A model generated the notes under the pieces. That model ran no database searches and had not been told where the DNA came from. It saw only the letters and a program-made list of their open reading frames with translations. Shown here in pieces: positions 1 to 9,227 of a stretch of 46,204 nt of DNA (the stretch's first letter is position 1; each line of letters begins with the position of its first letter). The translations under genes were made by a program, and so were the position numbers. The stretch spans positions 1 through 46,204 of the forward strand of contig JBJFDJ010000020.1 of assembly GCA_051889975.1 (NCBI GenBank), in the 5' to 3' direction. Source of the stretch: UBA9845 sp051889975. Lineage in GTDB: Bacteria > Bacillota > Clostridia > Christensenellales > UBA1242.

Positions 1-20
1 ATTTAAAAAAATATGACATT

Positions 21-110
21 GCCGAACATTGTGCCAGTTATATTTTGCCCTGCAAAATATGGTGGCGTTGCCACCGCTTGCGATTGCAAGCAACTGGCAC
101 AATGTTCGGC
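21..110. repeat. perfect cloverleaf (four-way junction) palindrome
   Basis: Seen directly: a 19-bp perfect outer stem (21-39 with 92-110) encloses three perfect hairpins with no unpaired bases between them. These are 40-60 (9 bp, loop CCT), 61-75 (6 bp, loop GTT) and 76-91 (6 bp, loop GATT). All 80 bases outside the 10 loop bases are paired, giving 40 Watson-Crick pairs and no wobble. A T-rich run (TTTTTGTTTTTT) follows, so as RNA it could act as a terminator for a gene left of the window. As DNA it could extrude as a cruciform or be a mobile palindromic element. No second copy was found in this window. The function is unknown. An open frame crossing it (13-219) is not a credible gene. Confidence 0.9.
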
Positions 111-346
111 TTTTTGTTTTTTAAAAAAATCTGATTTAATCAAATGTTTTCAAAATCATTGCCACAAACACAAAAAAATTTTTTGTCTTAAAAGAGTATT
201 TGTCGTCTTACACAACTAAAATTTTTGCAAACTTTAAATAAAAACCTTTGTTTTGCCATTTGCCATATCATCAAATTAAATTTAAAAAATTGCAGGCAAC
301 AACCAAAATTTGCTATCAACTTTTTAAAAAAATTTAAAAATTACAA
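111..346. other. intergenic, AT-rich, nothing recognised
   Basis: Very AT-rich sequence between the cloverleaf and the dnaE promoter. I see no gene, RNA gene or clear hairpin in it. Confidence 0.5.
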
Positions 347-375
347 GTGACAATAATATTTATTTAATATATACT
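347..375 (+). promoter_or_regulatory. promoter of dnaE
   Basis: GTGACA at 347-352, a 17-bp spacer, and TATACT at 370-375. It lies about 30 bp before the dnaE start, with AGTAGG at about 392-397 as a modest ribosome binding site. Confidence 0.5.
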
Positions 376-403
376 ATAAATAAACTAAAAAAGTAGGTAT
401 GAT

Positions 404-3400
404 ATGAATTTTGCTCATTTACATTTACACAGTGAATATAGTTTGCTTGATGGTGCAATAAAAATAGATGAATTGGTTAAAACTGTTGCCGACATGGGTA
501 TGCCGGCAGTTGCTGTTACTGACCACGGCAATATGTATGGCGCTTACAAATTTAACAAAAAAATTGTTGCTTATAACGAAAGTGTTGACAAATACAACGC
601 CAACCTACAAAACACAACAAAAAAACAAAAGGTTAAGGGCATAATTGGTTGCGAGTTTTATGTTTGCCCCGACCACACTGTTCGCCTTGGCAGAGATGAC
701 ACAAGCCACCTTTTGTTGCTTGCAAAAAATATGCAAGGTTACAAAAATCTTTGCCGTTTAAATAGTCTTGCATTCACCGAAGGCTTTTACTATCACCCAC
801 GCATTGACTATGAACTCTTGCAAAAATACAGCGAAGGTTTAATTTGCACCAGCGCTTGTATTGGTGGCGACATTCCACGCCTTATACTTGCACGCCGTTT
901 TGATGAAGCCGAAGCATTGGCACTTAAATTAAAAAACATCTTTGGTGACGACTTTTATTTGGAAGTTCAAAACCACCAATTGCCAGAAGAACTTGTTGTT
1001 CGCACAAAACTTAAAGAAATGGGGCAAAAACTTGGCATAAAACTAGTTGCAACAAACGATTGCCACTACAAGACAAAACAAGATGCCGAAGTGCAAGACA
1101 TTTTGATGTGTATCAGCACAAAAAAAACTTATGACGACCCAAATCGTATGCGTTTTAATGCACCCGAATACTACATAAAAACTCGTGAAGAAATGGAGGA
1201 GTGTTTGGGTGGCTTTGAAGAGGCGCTAGACAATACCTTGGAGATTGCTGAAAAATGCGAGCAGATTGTTTTAAAAAAAGATGACTTAATACCCGGTTAT
1301 GTTCCCGAAGACGGTAGCACACCAGTTGAATATTTGCGAAAAATAACCGAAGAAGGCTTAAAACTCAAATACAAAGACATAACCCCACAAATCAGAGAGC
1401 GTGTTGAGTATGAAATGGAACTCATAAACAGTATGCACTTTACAGAATACTTTTTGATTGTTTGGGACTTTATTAACTACGCAGAGCGCAATGGCATAGA
1501 AGTGGGTCCGGGTCGTGGCAGTGGTGCAGGTAGCATCATTGCATACGCCATTGGCATAACAAAAGTTGAACCTTTGCAATATTCTTTGCTCTTTGAAAGA
1601 TTTATTAACCCAGAGCGTGTTTCAATGCCCGATTTTGATATTGACTTTCCATCAGACACGTGGATACAAGTGCGAAATTATTGCCGAGAAAAATATGGCT
1701 ATGACAGATTTTGTGGCATTGTAACTTTTGGCACACTTGCAGCAAAAGCAGTTATCAAAGATGTTGCAAGAGTTTTTAGAATGCCATTTAGTGAAGTGAA
1801 CAAACTCACAAAGGGCATTGACCCAAAGCCAATTTTTAATGGTGACAAATTAAAATTTATTTTTGGCGTTGCCGACCCAAATCTTAAAATCGACAACCCT
1901 GATTTGCAAGAAAAATATGAAAGCGATTTAAAACAAGTTAACCCAGAGTTAAGGCAGATGTATTTAGAAGATGAAAACATAAAAAAAATTGTTGACATCT
2001 CAATTAAACTCGAAAATATGCCAAGGCAAACTGGTCAGCACGCAGCCGGACACATCATTTGCAAAAAAACACTTATGGACAACATTCCACTTTGCGTAAA
2101 CAGTGGCAGTGATATTATGCTAACGCAATATGACAAGGTGGAAGTTGAAGAACTGGGCTTTTTAAAAATGGACTATTTGCGCATTAACACTTTAAACGAT
2201 GTGCGCGAAGCAAAAAAAATAGTCAAGGAGACAAAAGGCATAGACCTTGATTTATACAAAATTAGTTATTCCGACCCAAAGGTGTATGAACTCATTTCTT
2301 CGGGTGACACAGATGCTATTTTCCAACTTGAAAGTGGTGGCTTTAAAAAGTTTATGAAAGAACTCAAACCCGACTGTTTGGAAGATATCATTGCAGGCGT
2401 TTCGCTGTATCGTCCCGGTCCTATGGATTTTTGCCCAACCTATGTGCACAACAAACACAACCCAGAAGATATAAAATATGATTTGCCATGCTTAGAGCCA
2501 ATTTTAAGCCCAACTTACGGCGTTATTGTTTATCAAGAACAAGTTATGCAAATTGTGCAAGCAATGGCAGGTTACACGCTTGGCAGAGCCGACACCGTTA
2601 GAAAATACATGAGCAAAAAAAAGATGTCTGACCTAATAAAGGAACGTGAAATTTTCCTGCACGGTTTCCACGGTGAAGACCACGGCAAAAAGGTTGACAT
2701 TGATGGCGCAATCAAACGTGGTGCAACCGAAGAAGTTGCCAACAAAATTTATGATATGATGATTAAGTTTGGTGCTTATGCGTTTAACAAATCGCACGCA
2801 GCAGCATACTCATATTTAACATATCAAACTGCATACTTAAAACTATATTATAAAAAAGAGTTTTTAACTGCTGTTTTAAACAATCGTTTAGATAAGCCAG
2901 ATGATATACGAAAATATATTTTGTATGCAAAAAGCATAAACATTCCAGTTTTGGCACCAGACATAAACAAGTCAAAGGCATTTTTTAGCATAGAAGGCGA
3001 AAGCATAAGGCACGGCTTGGCTGCGCTTAAAAATATGGGCTACGCCATTGCAGAACAAATTATTGCCGAAAGAACAGAAAATGGCGAGTATAAAGATTTG
3101 GTTGATTTTATATCGCGTATGAATAAATACGGACTTAACAAGCGTGGCATTGAAAGTTTGATTTTAAGTGGCGCACTTGATTGTTTTGGAAAAACCAGAA
3201 CGCAACTTATGGCTGTTTATGAAATTGTTGTAGACCGTGTTACAAGGGACAGAAAATCTGTTGCAAATGGTCAAATTAGCATGTTTGACACGCTTTTAAA
3301 AGAAGAACATTCGCTAACAAACATTGACTATCCAAACCTGCCAGAATATGTAGAAACAGAAAAATTGAAAAAAGAGAAAGAAATTGTTGGCGTTTATGTT

Positions 3401-3528
3401 TCTGGTCATCCACTAGACAAATATTTTGATGTGTTTGAAACTTACAATTTTAACACAAGCATGGTTGCCGACCTTGTTAAAGATGAAGGCGATGATGCAA
3501 GTGACGAAGTTGAAGAAGCAAAAATTGA
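404..3528 (+). CDS. DNA polymerase III alpha subunit (DnaE), 3' end missing in gap
   Basis: Catalytic subunit of a bacterial replicative DNA polymerase. The N-terminal PHP domain begins with HLHLHSEYSLLDG (from residue 5). The polymerase palm shows PDFDIDF with catalytic Asp410 and Asp412, and a third catalytic Asp590 in the KMDYL motif. The helix-hairpin-helix region and the start of the C-terminal part (SGHPLD) are visible. About 1041 codons can be read before the 100-N gap. The family is usually near 1150 residues, so the OB-fold end lies in the gap. The ATG at 404 matches the usual DnaE start. pfkA follows, an arrangement common in Bacillota. Although one open frame runs through the gap into pfkA, the join is an artefact of the filler and there is no evidence of a real fusion. 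Confidence 0.95.
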
Positions 3529-3628
3529 NNNNNNNNNNNNNNNNNNNNNNNNNNNNNNNNNNNNNNNNNNNNNNNNNNNNNNNNNNNNNNNNNNNNNNNN
3601 NNNNNNNNNNNNNNNNNNNNNNNNNNNN
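3529..3628. other. assembly gap (100 N)
   Basis: Exactly 100 N. The missing sequence should hold the last roughly 100-130 codons of dnaE, any spacer, and the first roughly 10 codons of pfkA, so the true gap is probably longer than 100 bp. Confidence 0.98.
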
Positions 3629-4546
3629 GGTGGCGACAGCAGTGGCATGAATGCATACTTAAAATCACTTGCTCAAATTTGCGAAAAAAATAAAATTGTG
3701 CTTTATGCTTGCTATTATGGTTATCAGGGACTTATTGAAGGCAACATAAAAAAAATAAGTTTAAATGAACTTGCTGGCATAGAAAACGAAGGTGGAAGCG
3801 TAATCAAAGTTTCTCGTAGCAAAGATTTTACAACAGAAAACGGATTTAACAAGGCGCTTAAAACAGCAAGAAAATTTGACTGCGTTATTGTTGTTGGTGG
3901 CAACGGAAGTTTTGCTGGTGCAAAAAGACTTGCAGATGCTGGCATAAACATTTTGGCAATTCCGGGCACAATTGATAACGACTTGTTTTACACTGACAAA
4001 ACGCTTGGCTATGAAACTGCTTGCAACAATGCCCTTGATGCAATGATAAAAATAAAACAAACAATGCAATCTTGTGACCGTGGCGCAGTGGTGGAAGTTA
4101 TGGGACGCAACTGCCCAGATATAACAATTTTTTCGGCAATACTTGCAAACGCAGATGTGCTTGTCACCGAAAAACAGCCCTTTGATGCAATTTTAAAACA
4201 AGTTGTTCAAGCAATAAAAAAAGGTGCAACAAGCCCACTTGTTGTTGTGCAAGAAAATTTGTTGGACGCAAGAGAACTAGCATTGTTTTTGCAACAAAAA
4301 ACTGGCAAGGAATTTAAGTCAAATGTGCTTGGCTATTTGCAAAGGGGTGGCGCACCAACCAGCAACGAAAAACTCTTTGCCATAGAACTTGCCTGCGAAA
4401 CTGTTAAAAATATTTTAAACAGCAATTACAACAAAGCAATTGGCATAAAAAATGATATGATATTTTCACAAGATATTGCGTCTGCCTTAAAAGAAAAACC
4501 ACGAACAAGTGGCAAACTTAAACAGATTTATGATTATTATAAATAA
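3629..4546 (+). CDS. 6-phosphofructokinase, 5' end missing in gap
   Basis: Phosphorylates fructose 6-phosphate in glycolysis. 305 residues are visible, starting at GGDSSGMNA, which in PfkA sits about 10 residues from the N-terminus, so nearly the whole protein is present. Family motifs include the Arg of the GGS-IKVSR segment (equivalent to E. coli Arg72), PGTIDND with the catalytic Asp, EVMGR, and LGYLQRGGAPT. Two oddities stand out. The GGDGS motif reads GGNGS, replacing the Asp that in E. coli PfkA (Asp103) contacts Mg-ATP. MGR-CGD reads MGRNCPD. The Gly after the altered residue, typical of ATP- rather than PPi-dependent enzymes, is kept. This could be an active variant or a paralogue with changed cofactor use. 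Confidence 0.9.
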   Translation, partial: GGDSSGMNAYLKSLAQICEKNKIVLYACYYGYQGLIEGNIKKISLNELAGIENEGGSVIKVSRSKDFTTENGFNKALKTARKFDCVIVVGGNGSFAGAKRLADAGINILAIPGTIDNDLFYTDKTLGYETACNNALDAMIKIKQTMQSCDRGAVVEVMGRNCPDITIFSAILANADVLVTEKQPFDAILKQVVQAIKKGATSPLVVVQENLLDARELALFLQQKTGKEFKSNVLGYLQRGGAPTSNEKLFAIELACETVKNILNSNYNKAIGIKNDMIFSQDIASALKEKPRTSGKLKQIYDYYK

Positions 4547-4547
4547 C

Positions 4548-4573
4548 AAAAGTGTGCATTTGCACACTTTTTT
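4548..4573. terminator. bidirectional terminator after pfkA
   Basis: A 10-bp stem (4548-4557 with 4562-4571, GTGTGC core) with loop ATTT is flanked by A and T runs. It serves pfkA on the plus strand and the converging gene at 4586-4975 on the minus strand. Confidence 0.8.
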
Positions 4574-4585
4574 ATATTGCTATTC

Positions 4586-4975
4586 TTAATTTTTTTGTTC
4601 AGTATCAGATTTATTTTGGCTTTCACTTTCTTGTTTATTTTCATTTTCAGGATGTGAGTGATTTTCACTTTCTGTTTTAATGTCTTGTGCAATCCGTTCA
4701 TCACGCTCAATTTGTTCTTCTGGCTTTTTCATAATTTTGTCCACCATTGGCTGTTCTTCCTTTTTTAATTTTTTAACCGTTAGCCTGCCTTTGTTTTTTA
4801 TCATAACATAAATTAAATACACTGCACAAATGCCAACAATGATGTAAACTATTCTGCTAAAAATACTGCCTTGATATCCAAACAAACCTGCAACCAAGTC
4901 ATATTGAAAAAAACCAATGCAAAGCCAGTTTAAACTGCCAAACATAACAATTATAAATGCAATAATGCTTATCAT
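4586..4975 (-). CDS. DUF378 (YuzA-like) membrane protein
   Basis: 129 residues. The first roughly 65 match the DUF378 pattern: a first hydrophobic helix ending in GSLNWLCIGFF, then FDLVAGLFG-like YDLVAGLFGYQGS, then a second helix (SRIVYIIVGICAVYLIYVMI). A long charged, Glu/Lys/Ser-rich tail of about 60 residues follows and is probably cytoplasmic and disordered. The family's function is unknown. AGAGG lies a few bases before the ATG. It converges on pfkA and is divergent from the 5105 gene. Confidence 0.75.
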   Translation of the reverse strand: MISIIAFIIVMFGSLNWLCIGFFQYDLVAGLFGYQGSIFSRIVYIIVGICAVYLIYVMIKNKGRLTVKKLKKEEQPMVDKIMKKPEEQIERDERIAQDIKTESENHSHPENENKQESESQNKSDTEQKN

Positions 4976-5054
4976 AAAAACCTCTTTTTGTTATTCTTTG
5001 CAAATTAAATTTTTTTATGTAATGCCAACGCTTGTTTTACTTTAAAATTTGATA

Positions 5055-5083
5055 TTGACAATTGTTTTTTGTAGATTTATAAT
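5055..5083 (+). promoter_or_regulatory. consensus promoter
   Basis: Perfect TTGACA (5055-5060), 17-bp spacer, perfect TATAAT (5078-5083). This is the only exact sigma-A consensus noticed in the window. It drives the 5105 gene. Confidence 0.8.
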
Positions 5084-5104
5084 ATAAAAAGAGGCAGGTA
5101 TATT

Positions 5105-6244
5105 ATGTTAAAAAATGTAATTTCAAAAAGCAGTGCCAAAAATCAAGTTTTAACCAGCGAAGAAATTCATAAATTAAAAGAAGTTAAAAACAGCACCGAA
5201 AGATTAAAAATTGTAAGGCAAGCACCTTTTGTTTTGCCTTATGTTTTAAATAGTTGGTCAGATGACAAAAACATAACAAAAATTGTTGAATTGGCAATAA
5301 AATTGATGCCAGAAAATGTAACAAAACTTGGCAAAGGCAACATAGTTCCAACAAAAGAACTTGTAAATCTTGCAATTGAACAAAAACCTAGTATTGTTTT
5401 TGAGATGAACGAACAACTTAAATCATTAATTGACATAGATAGCTTTGTAAATGTGTTTACAAAAGCACCAGAAATTTGCACATGTGATGCTCCTGTTTTA
5501 AAGCAAAAAATTTCACGAGACATACAAGTTTATCGCAAGGGTGATTTAAAAAATATAAAATACAAATTGGGTTTAAGAGAGGAATGTTTAAAGGCAATTC
5601 GCATTGCAATGGGTGTAAGCAAACAACATAATGGCTATGATGATTATGCGGGTGAAATTGCAGAGCGTCTTAAAAAAAGCAAAGCCCTTGACAAAAATCA
5701 AACAAAGTATAAAATGGCAACAAAACTTGCAACAGTTGCCAATGCATTAATCAAAAAACAAGATGTTCGTGTTTATTCAATGCCAGTTGAAGTTTGGGAG
5801 TTGAACAACTACAAAACTCTTTACCTTGCCGTTAGAGAATCTGTTAAAAAAGACAGCAAGTTAAGTGGGATTTTGGAGTTTATACCTTTCAAATTGCTTC
5901 CCGAAAAAGTTACGCGCAAAGTCGTTGCAACTGCATTAAAAAAAGACCCTTGCATTTGGAGTCAACTTGAACAATATAATTTGGGATATTTAAAAGAAAA
6001 TCCATTTATTCAATATGTAACTTACAAGTCATGCAAAAAATATAAGAGAATGGACATCATAGAAACAGAGTTTTCTGACAAACAAAAACTAACAGCAGAA
6101 AACAAAATCAAAGGCATTTTAAAACGCAAAGACACAAAGATTAAAAAATTGACCAAGATTTATTTGCCAAGTGTTATTTACAAAACTTTAAAAATGACAA
6201 ACAACAACATAAATGCAAAAAAAGATGAAGAAATGACCTTTTAA
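5105..6244 (+). CDS. hypothetical helical protein, 379 aa
   Basis: Not recognised. It is a soluble, Lys-rich, mostly helical protein with no signal peptide or membrane segment. The N-terminal third has loosely repeated segments of about 25-30 residues around motifs such as PFVLPYVLNSW, ELAIKLMPENV and NLAIEQKPSIV. These resemble short helical-repeat scaffolds, but I cannot assign a family. The C-terminal 60 residues are strongly basic (KRKDTKIKKLTK). GAGGCAGG precedes the ATG, and a consensus promoter and a strong terminator bracket the gene as a single transcription unit. Base composition matches its neighbours. The strong promoter suggests an abundant product. Confidence 0.8.
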   Translation: MLKNVISKSSAKNQVLTSEEIHKLKEVKNSTERLKIVRQAPFVLPYVLNSWSDDKNITKIVELAIKLMPENVTKLGKGNIVPTKELVNLAIEQKPSIVFEMNEQLKSLIDIDSFVNVFTKAPEICTCDAPVLKQKISRDIQVYRKGDLKNIKYKLGLREECLKAIRIAMGVSKQHNGYDDYAGEIAERLKKSKALDKNQTKYKMATKLATVANALIKKQDVRVYSMPVEVWELNNYKTLYLAVRESVKKDSKLSGILEFIPFKLLPEKVTRKVVATALKKDPCIWSQLEQYNLGYLKENPFIQYVTYKSCKKYKRMDIIETEFSDKQKLTAENKIKGILKRKDTKIKKLTKIYLPSVIYKTLKMTNNNINAKKDEEMTF

Positions 6245-6302
6245 AAAAACACCTTTTGTGTATAACCAAAAAATAATGGTTAAAACATAAAAGGTTTTTT
6301 TG
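6245..6302. terminator. long bidirectional hairpin terminator
   Basis: The outer stem pairs ACCTTTT (6251-6257) with AAAAGGT (6289-6295). It continues through an inner TAACC/GGTTA stem (6263-6267 with 6278-6282) and is followed by a seven-T run. It also ends the minus-strand gene at 6305-6565. Confidence 0.75.
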
Positions 6303-6304
6303 TG

Positions 6305-6565
6305 TTATGATATTAACTGAACTGTTAAATAATAAAATTCAACTTCATCTACAAAGTCGGTTTTGTTAAATTTTATGTGATTAAAATAGTCAAAAGAAAT
6401 TATGTGATTTTTTAATATAATTGGCGTTTCAGTTTTCCACTCGTTGCAAATAACTTGCATATACGCGCCAAGTAGCCTTGCATCAAATTCTTGGTTAAAC
6501 TCAAAAGTTTGATTTTTTATAATTTTTTGATTTTCATCAAATTGTTTTGCCCAAAGTTTAAACAT
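6305..6565 (-). CDS. small hypothetical protein, 86 aa
   Basis: Not recognised. It has no signal peptide or membrane helix and is rich in aromatic residues and Asn/Lys. It reads as an alternating strand and helix pattern (KNQTFEFNQEFDARLLGAYM, then FDYFNHIKF, VEFYYLTVQL). Support for a real gene comes from a strong AAAGGAGAA site seven bases before the ATG and a shared hairpin terminator after its stop. No operon partner. Confidence 0.65.
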   Translation of the reverse strand: MFKLWAKQFDENQKIIKNQTFEFNQEFDARLLGAYMQVICNEWKTETPIILKNHIISFDYFNHIKFNKTDFVDEVEFYYLTVQLIS

Positions 6566-6835
6566 AAGTTTCTCCTTTAAATATTTTTGTTTGCAACATT
6601 AACATTAACAATTTTTTAATTATTTAACAAGCCTTAATAATACATTACAAACAGAAATATTTCATAATTTTTTCTGTTTTTTGAGTTTTTAAGATTGTAA
6701 AAATATTTTTGATAAAAATTTATGATAGATAAAAATTCCTTGTAATAATAACATAAAAAAAAGATTTTGCAAAATTTTTTTGCATACTGATTTGTTTTTT
6801 TGCATATAATATGCCATGTATTTTATCAATTTTGT
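6566..6835. other. intergenic, AT-rich
   Basis: Leader region between the divergent 6305-6565 gene and greA. It contains a 12-bp palindrome ATTTTGCAAAAT near 6763-6774 followed by a T run, and repeated TTTTTTGCATA. No gene is seen. Confidence 0.4.
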
Positions 6836-6864
6836 TTGACAGTTGTTAAAAAAAGTGATATAGT
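6836..6864 (+). promoter_or_regulatory. greA promoter
   Basis: Perfect TTGACA (6836-6841), 17-bp spacer, TATAGT (6859-6864), about 70 bp before the greA start. Confidence 0.75.
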
Positions 6865-6934
6865 TATACTAATTGTGGCAAAACCATGTGAAAACTGGAT
6901 TTGTCTACATTTTTTTTAATTTAAAGGAGCAAAT

Positions 6935-7405
6935 ATGGAAGATATATTTTTAACCCAAGAAGGGCTTGAAAAAACAAAAAAAGAACTTGAAAGACTTAAA
7001 ACTGTTGAGCGCAAGGAAGTTGCCCGTATGATTGGCGAAGCAAAATCTTATGGCGATTTAAGTGAAAACAGCGAGTATGACGCAGCCAAAACAAAAGAAG
7101 CACAACTCGAACTTAAAATTTTGGAACTTGAAGACCGTGTTAAAAGAGCAAAAATCATAACAAAAGATGCTTTAAACACAAAGGTTGTAAACATTGGCTC
7201 AAAAGTTACACTTTATGATGCAGAGTTTGATGAAGATGTTGTTTACACACTTATGGGCTCAACAGACAGCGACCCACTAAATGGAATAATCAGCAATTGC
7301 AGTCCACTTGGCAAGGCAATACTTGGTCAAAAAGTTGGTGCAGAAGTTAAAGTTGAAACCCCAATGGGCACAACAAAATACACAATTAAAAAAATTGAAC
7401 TTTAA
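6935..7405 (+). CDS. transcription elongation factor GreA
   Basis: 156 residues, the usual GreA length. GreA stimulates RNA polymerase to cleave backtracked transcripts. The N-terminal coiled-coil hairpin runs over roughly residues 1-75 and carries the acidic tip motif GDLSENSEYDAAK, whose Asp and Glu position the catalytic Mg ion. The C-terminal FKBP-like half has IGSKVTLYD and a typical final segment (SPLGKAILGQKVG). AAAGGAG precedes the ATG. It is a single transcription unit with its own promoter and terminator. Confidence 0.97.
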   Translation: MEDIFLTQEGLEKTKKELERLKTVERKEVARMIGEAKSYGDLSENSEYDAAKTKEAQLELKILELEDRVKRAKIITKDALNTKVVNIGSKVTLYDAEFDEDVVYTLMGSTDSDPLNGIISNCSPLGKAILGQKVGAEVKVETPMGTTKYTIKKIEL

Positions 7406-7414
7406 AGCAAAATG

Positions 7415-7440
7415 GCAGTTTAAACAAACTGCTGTTTTTT
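7415..7440 (+). terminator. greA terminator
   Basis: Stem GCAGTTT/AAACTGC (7415-7421 with 7426-7432), loop AAAC, then TGTTTTTTT. Confidence 0.85.
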
Positions 7441-7644
7441 TAAACTGTGTGATGTTATAATTTGAGCAAGTTAAATTTTAATATTGCTGGTTGCCACAAT
7501 AAGTTGTTGCATCAAGATAATAAAAATTATTTGCACAAATTTGTTTTGTTTGCAACATTTAATATTTTTTTATTTTGGTGCTATTTTTTAATATAATCTT
7601 GTTTTATAAATTTAATTTTTATGCTATACTTAAATGGGTATTTT

Positions 7645-8259
7645 ATGAACAAATTGGTTACATTTGAAGGTTGTGAAGGCGCTGGCAAAAGCACATTGAT
7701 AAAAAACTTGTGTGAGTATTTTGATGCAAATCAAGTTGACTATGTTACAGTTAGAGAGCCGGGTGGGCTTAAACTTTGTGAAAAAATACGCGAGATTGTA
7801 AAATACAGCAATGAACCAATAAGCAAAAATGCAGAACTATTGCTTTTTTCGGCAAGCAGGGCGCAACTTGTTGCAGGTTTTATAAAGCCAATGCTTGATG
7901 AAGGCAAATTGGTTGTTTGTGATAGATTTTATGACAGTAGCAGAGTTTATCAAGGCTATGCAAGTGGCGTTGATGACAAAACAGTTATGCAAATAACAAA
8001 TTTTGCAACAGACGGGCTTGTGCCACAAGTCACTTTTGTTTTGGATATTGACCCACAAGTTGCCTTTTTGCGAAAGGGTGGCAGAGATAAAGGTGACAGG
8101 ATTGAAGCAAAGGATTTAAATTATCACCAAATGATAAGAAAAGGATATTTGCAACTTGCCAAAAAAGAAAGGCGATTTGTTGTGTTAGACGCAACAAAAT
8201 CAGAGCAAGAACTTGTGGGCATTGTTGTTAAAAAATTAAAAGAGGAAAAAATTATTTGA
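7645..8259 (+). CDS. thymidylate kinase
   Basis: Converts dTMP to dTDP. 204 residues from the ATG at 7645. The Walker A loop GCEGAGKST lies at residues 9-17, the DR motif is in CDRFYDSSRVYQG, and the LID region is RKGGRDKGDRIE. I chose 7645 because the protein then begins MNKLVTFEG as in the family. An in-frame ATG at 7621 would add eight atypical residues and has no ribosome binding site. It is the first gene of the tmk-holB-ricT-trmN6-rsmI operon. TATAAT at 7592-7597 is a possible -10 element with only a poor -35. Confidence 0.95.
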   Translation: MNKLVTFEGCEGAGKSTLIKNLCEYFDANQVDYVTVREPGGLKLCEKIREIVKYSNEPISKNAELLLFSASRAQLVAGFIKPMLDEGKLVVCDRFYDSSRVYQGYASGVDDKTVMQITNFATDGLVPQVTFVLDIDPQVAFLRKGGRDKGDRIEAKDLNYHQMIRKGYLQLAKKERRFVVLDATKSEQELVGIVVKKLKEEKII

Positions 8260-9227
8260 TGGACTATATAAAACAATTTTATGGCTTGCAAAAAGTTAAA
8301 GATTTGTTAAATCAACTAAATAATTTATCTCATGCCGTTATGCTTAACAGCAAAGACAGTGTTTTTTTGGATTGTTTTGCAAAGTTGCTTGTGTTAAAAA
8401 ATTGTTGCAAGGGCAATGAAATTTGTTTTGAATGTGCAAGTTGCAAAAAAGTTTTAAACCAAACCAGTGTTGATGTTGAATATTTTGGCTATCAAAAACC
8501 ACTTGTTGTAGAAGATAGTGCGCAAATAATTGCCGACAGTTTTGTTGTGCCATTGGAGTTTGAAGAAAAGTATTTTGTAATAAAAGAAATACAAAACGCA
8601 ACCTTGCCAGCGCAAAACAAGTTGTTAAAAGTTATTGAAGAACCACAAAAATTTGACAGATTTATTTTTACAACCACAAATTTAGATGCCGTTTTGCCAA
8701 CCATAAAAAGCAGGTGTCAAATTGTTAACTTGCCAAAACTTACAAATCAAGAATTAACACTTTTGTTTGATTACAAACTAAACGATGCCAAACACTTTAA
8801 TGTGTCGCTTGACTATGCACAGGGCAACCTGACAAAACTTGACCAACTTTACAATGACCAAAACTTTATGCAATTGTTTGATTTAACACTTGATATGCTT
8901 GCAAATATGCGCAACTCGTCAATGGTGATACAATATAGTGGCAAAATACTAAGTTTTGGCAGTGAATTTAACAAGTTTTTGCAAATTTTAAACAGTTTTT
9001 TTGCCGATATGTTGTGTATAAAACAAAACAGGCAAAATCTGGTTTTAAACAAGCAAGTTGAAGTTCAACTTAACATAATTGCAAACGGATATTCAAATCT
9101 TGCAATTTTAAACATTCAAAAATACATAAACGAAGTGGCATTTAGATGCAATTTTAATGCAAATTTAAATGCGCTGGTTGATAATTTATTATTAAAAATA
9201 TTGGAGATAAAATTTTTATGCAAATAG
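8259..9227 (+). CDS. DNA polymerase III delta' subunit
   Basis: Clamp-loader subunit, 322 residues. Four Cys (50, 56, 59, 62) form the zinc module of clamp-loader AAA+ proteins. LLKVIEEP and the sensor/SRC segment (FIFTTTNLDAVLPTIKSRCQ) follow at about residues 127-155. A proper Walker A is missing, as is normal for delta', which loads the clamp without hydrolysing ATP. The C-terminal helical collar is poorly conserved. The start ATG at 8259 shares its A with the tmk stop (TGATG), indicating translational coupling. A TTG three bases earlier is less likely. AGAGGA lies upstream. Confidence 0.88.
   Translation: MDYIKQFYGLQKVKDLLNQLNNLSHAVMLNSKDSVFLDCFAKLLVLKNCCKGNEICFECASCKKVLNQTSVDVEYFGYQKPLVVEDSAQIIADSFVVPLEFEEKYFVIKEIQNATLPAQNKLLKVIEEPQKFDRFIFTTTNLDAVLPTIKSRCQIVNLPKLTNQELTLLFDYKLNDAKHFNVSLDYAQGNLTKLDQLYNDQNFMQLFDLTLDMLANMRNSSMVIQYSGKILSFGSEFNKFLQILNSFFADMLCIKQNRQNLVLNKQVEVQLNIIANGYSNLAILNIQKYINEVAFRCNFNANLNALVDNLLLKILEIKFLCK

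Noticed and set aside
13..219. 68-codon open frame at the left end
   Set aside because: It lies across the perfect cloverleaf palindrome, has no ribosome binding site and no protein-like composition.
404..4546. A natural DnaE-PfkA fusion protein
   Set aside because: The frame passes through 100 N filler. Each half lacks its own terminus, and the frame match is chance.
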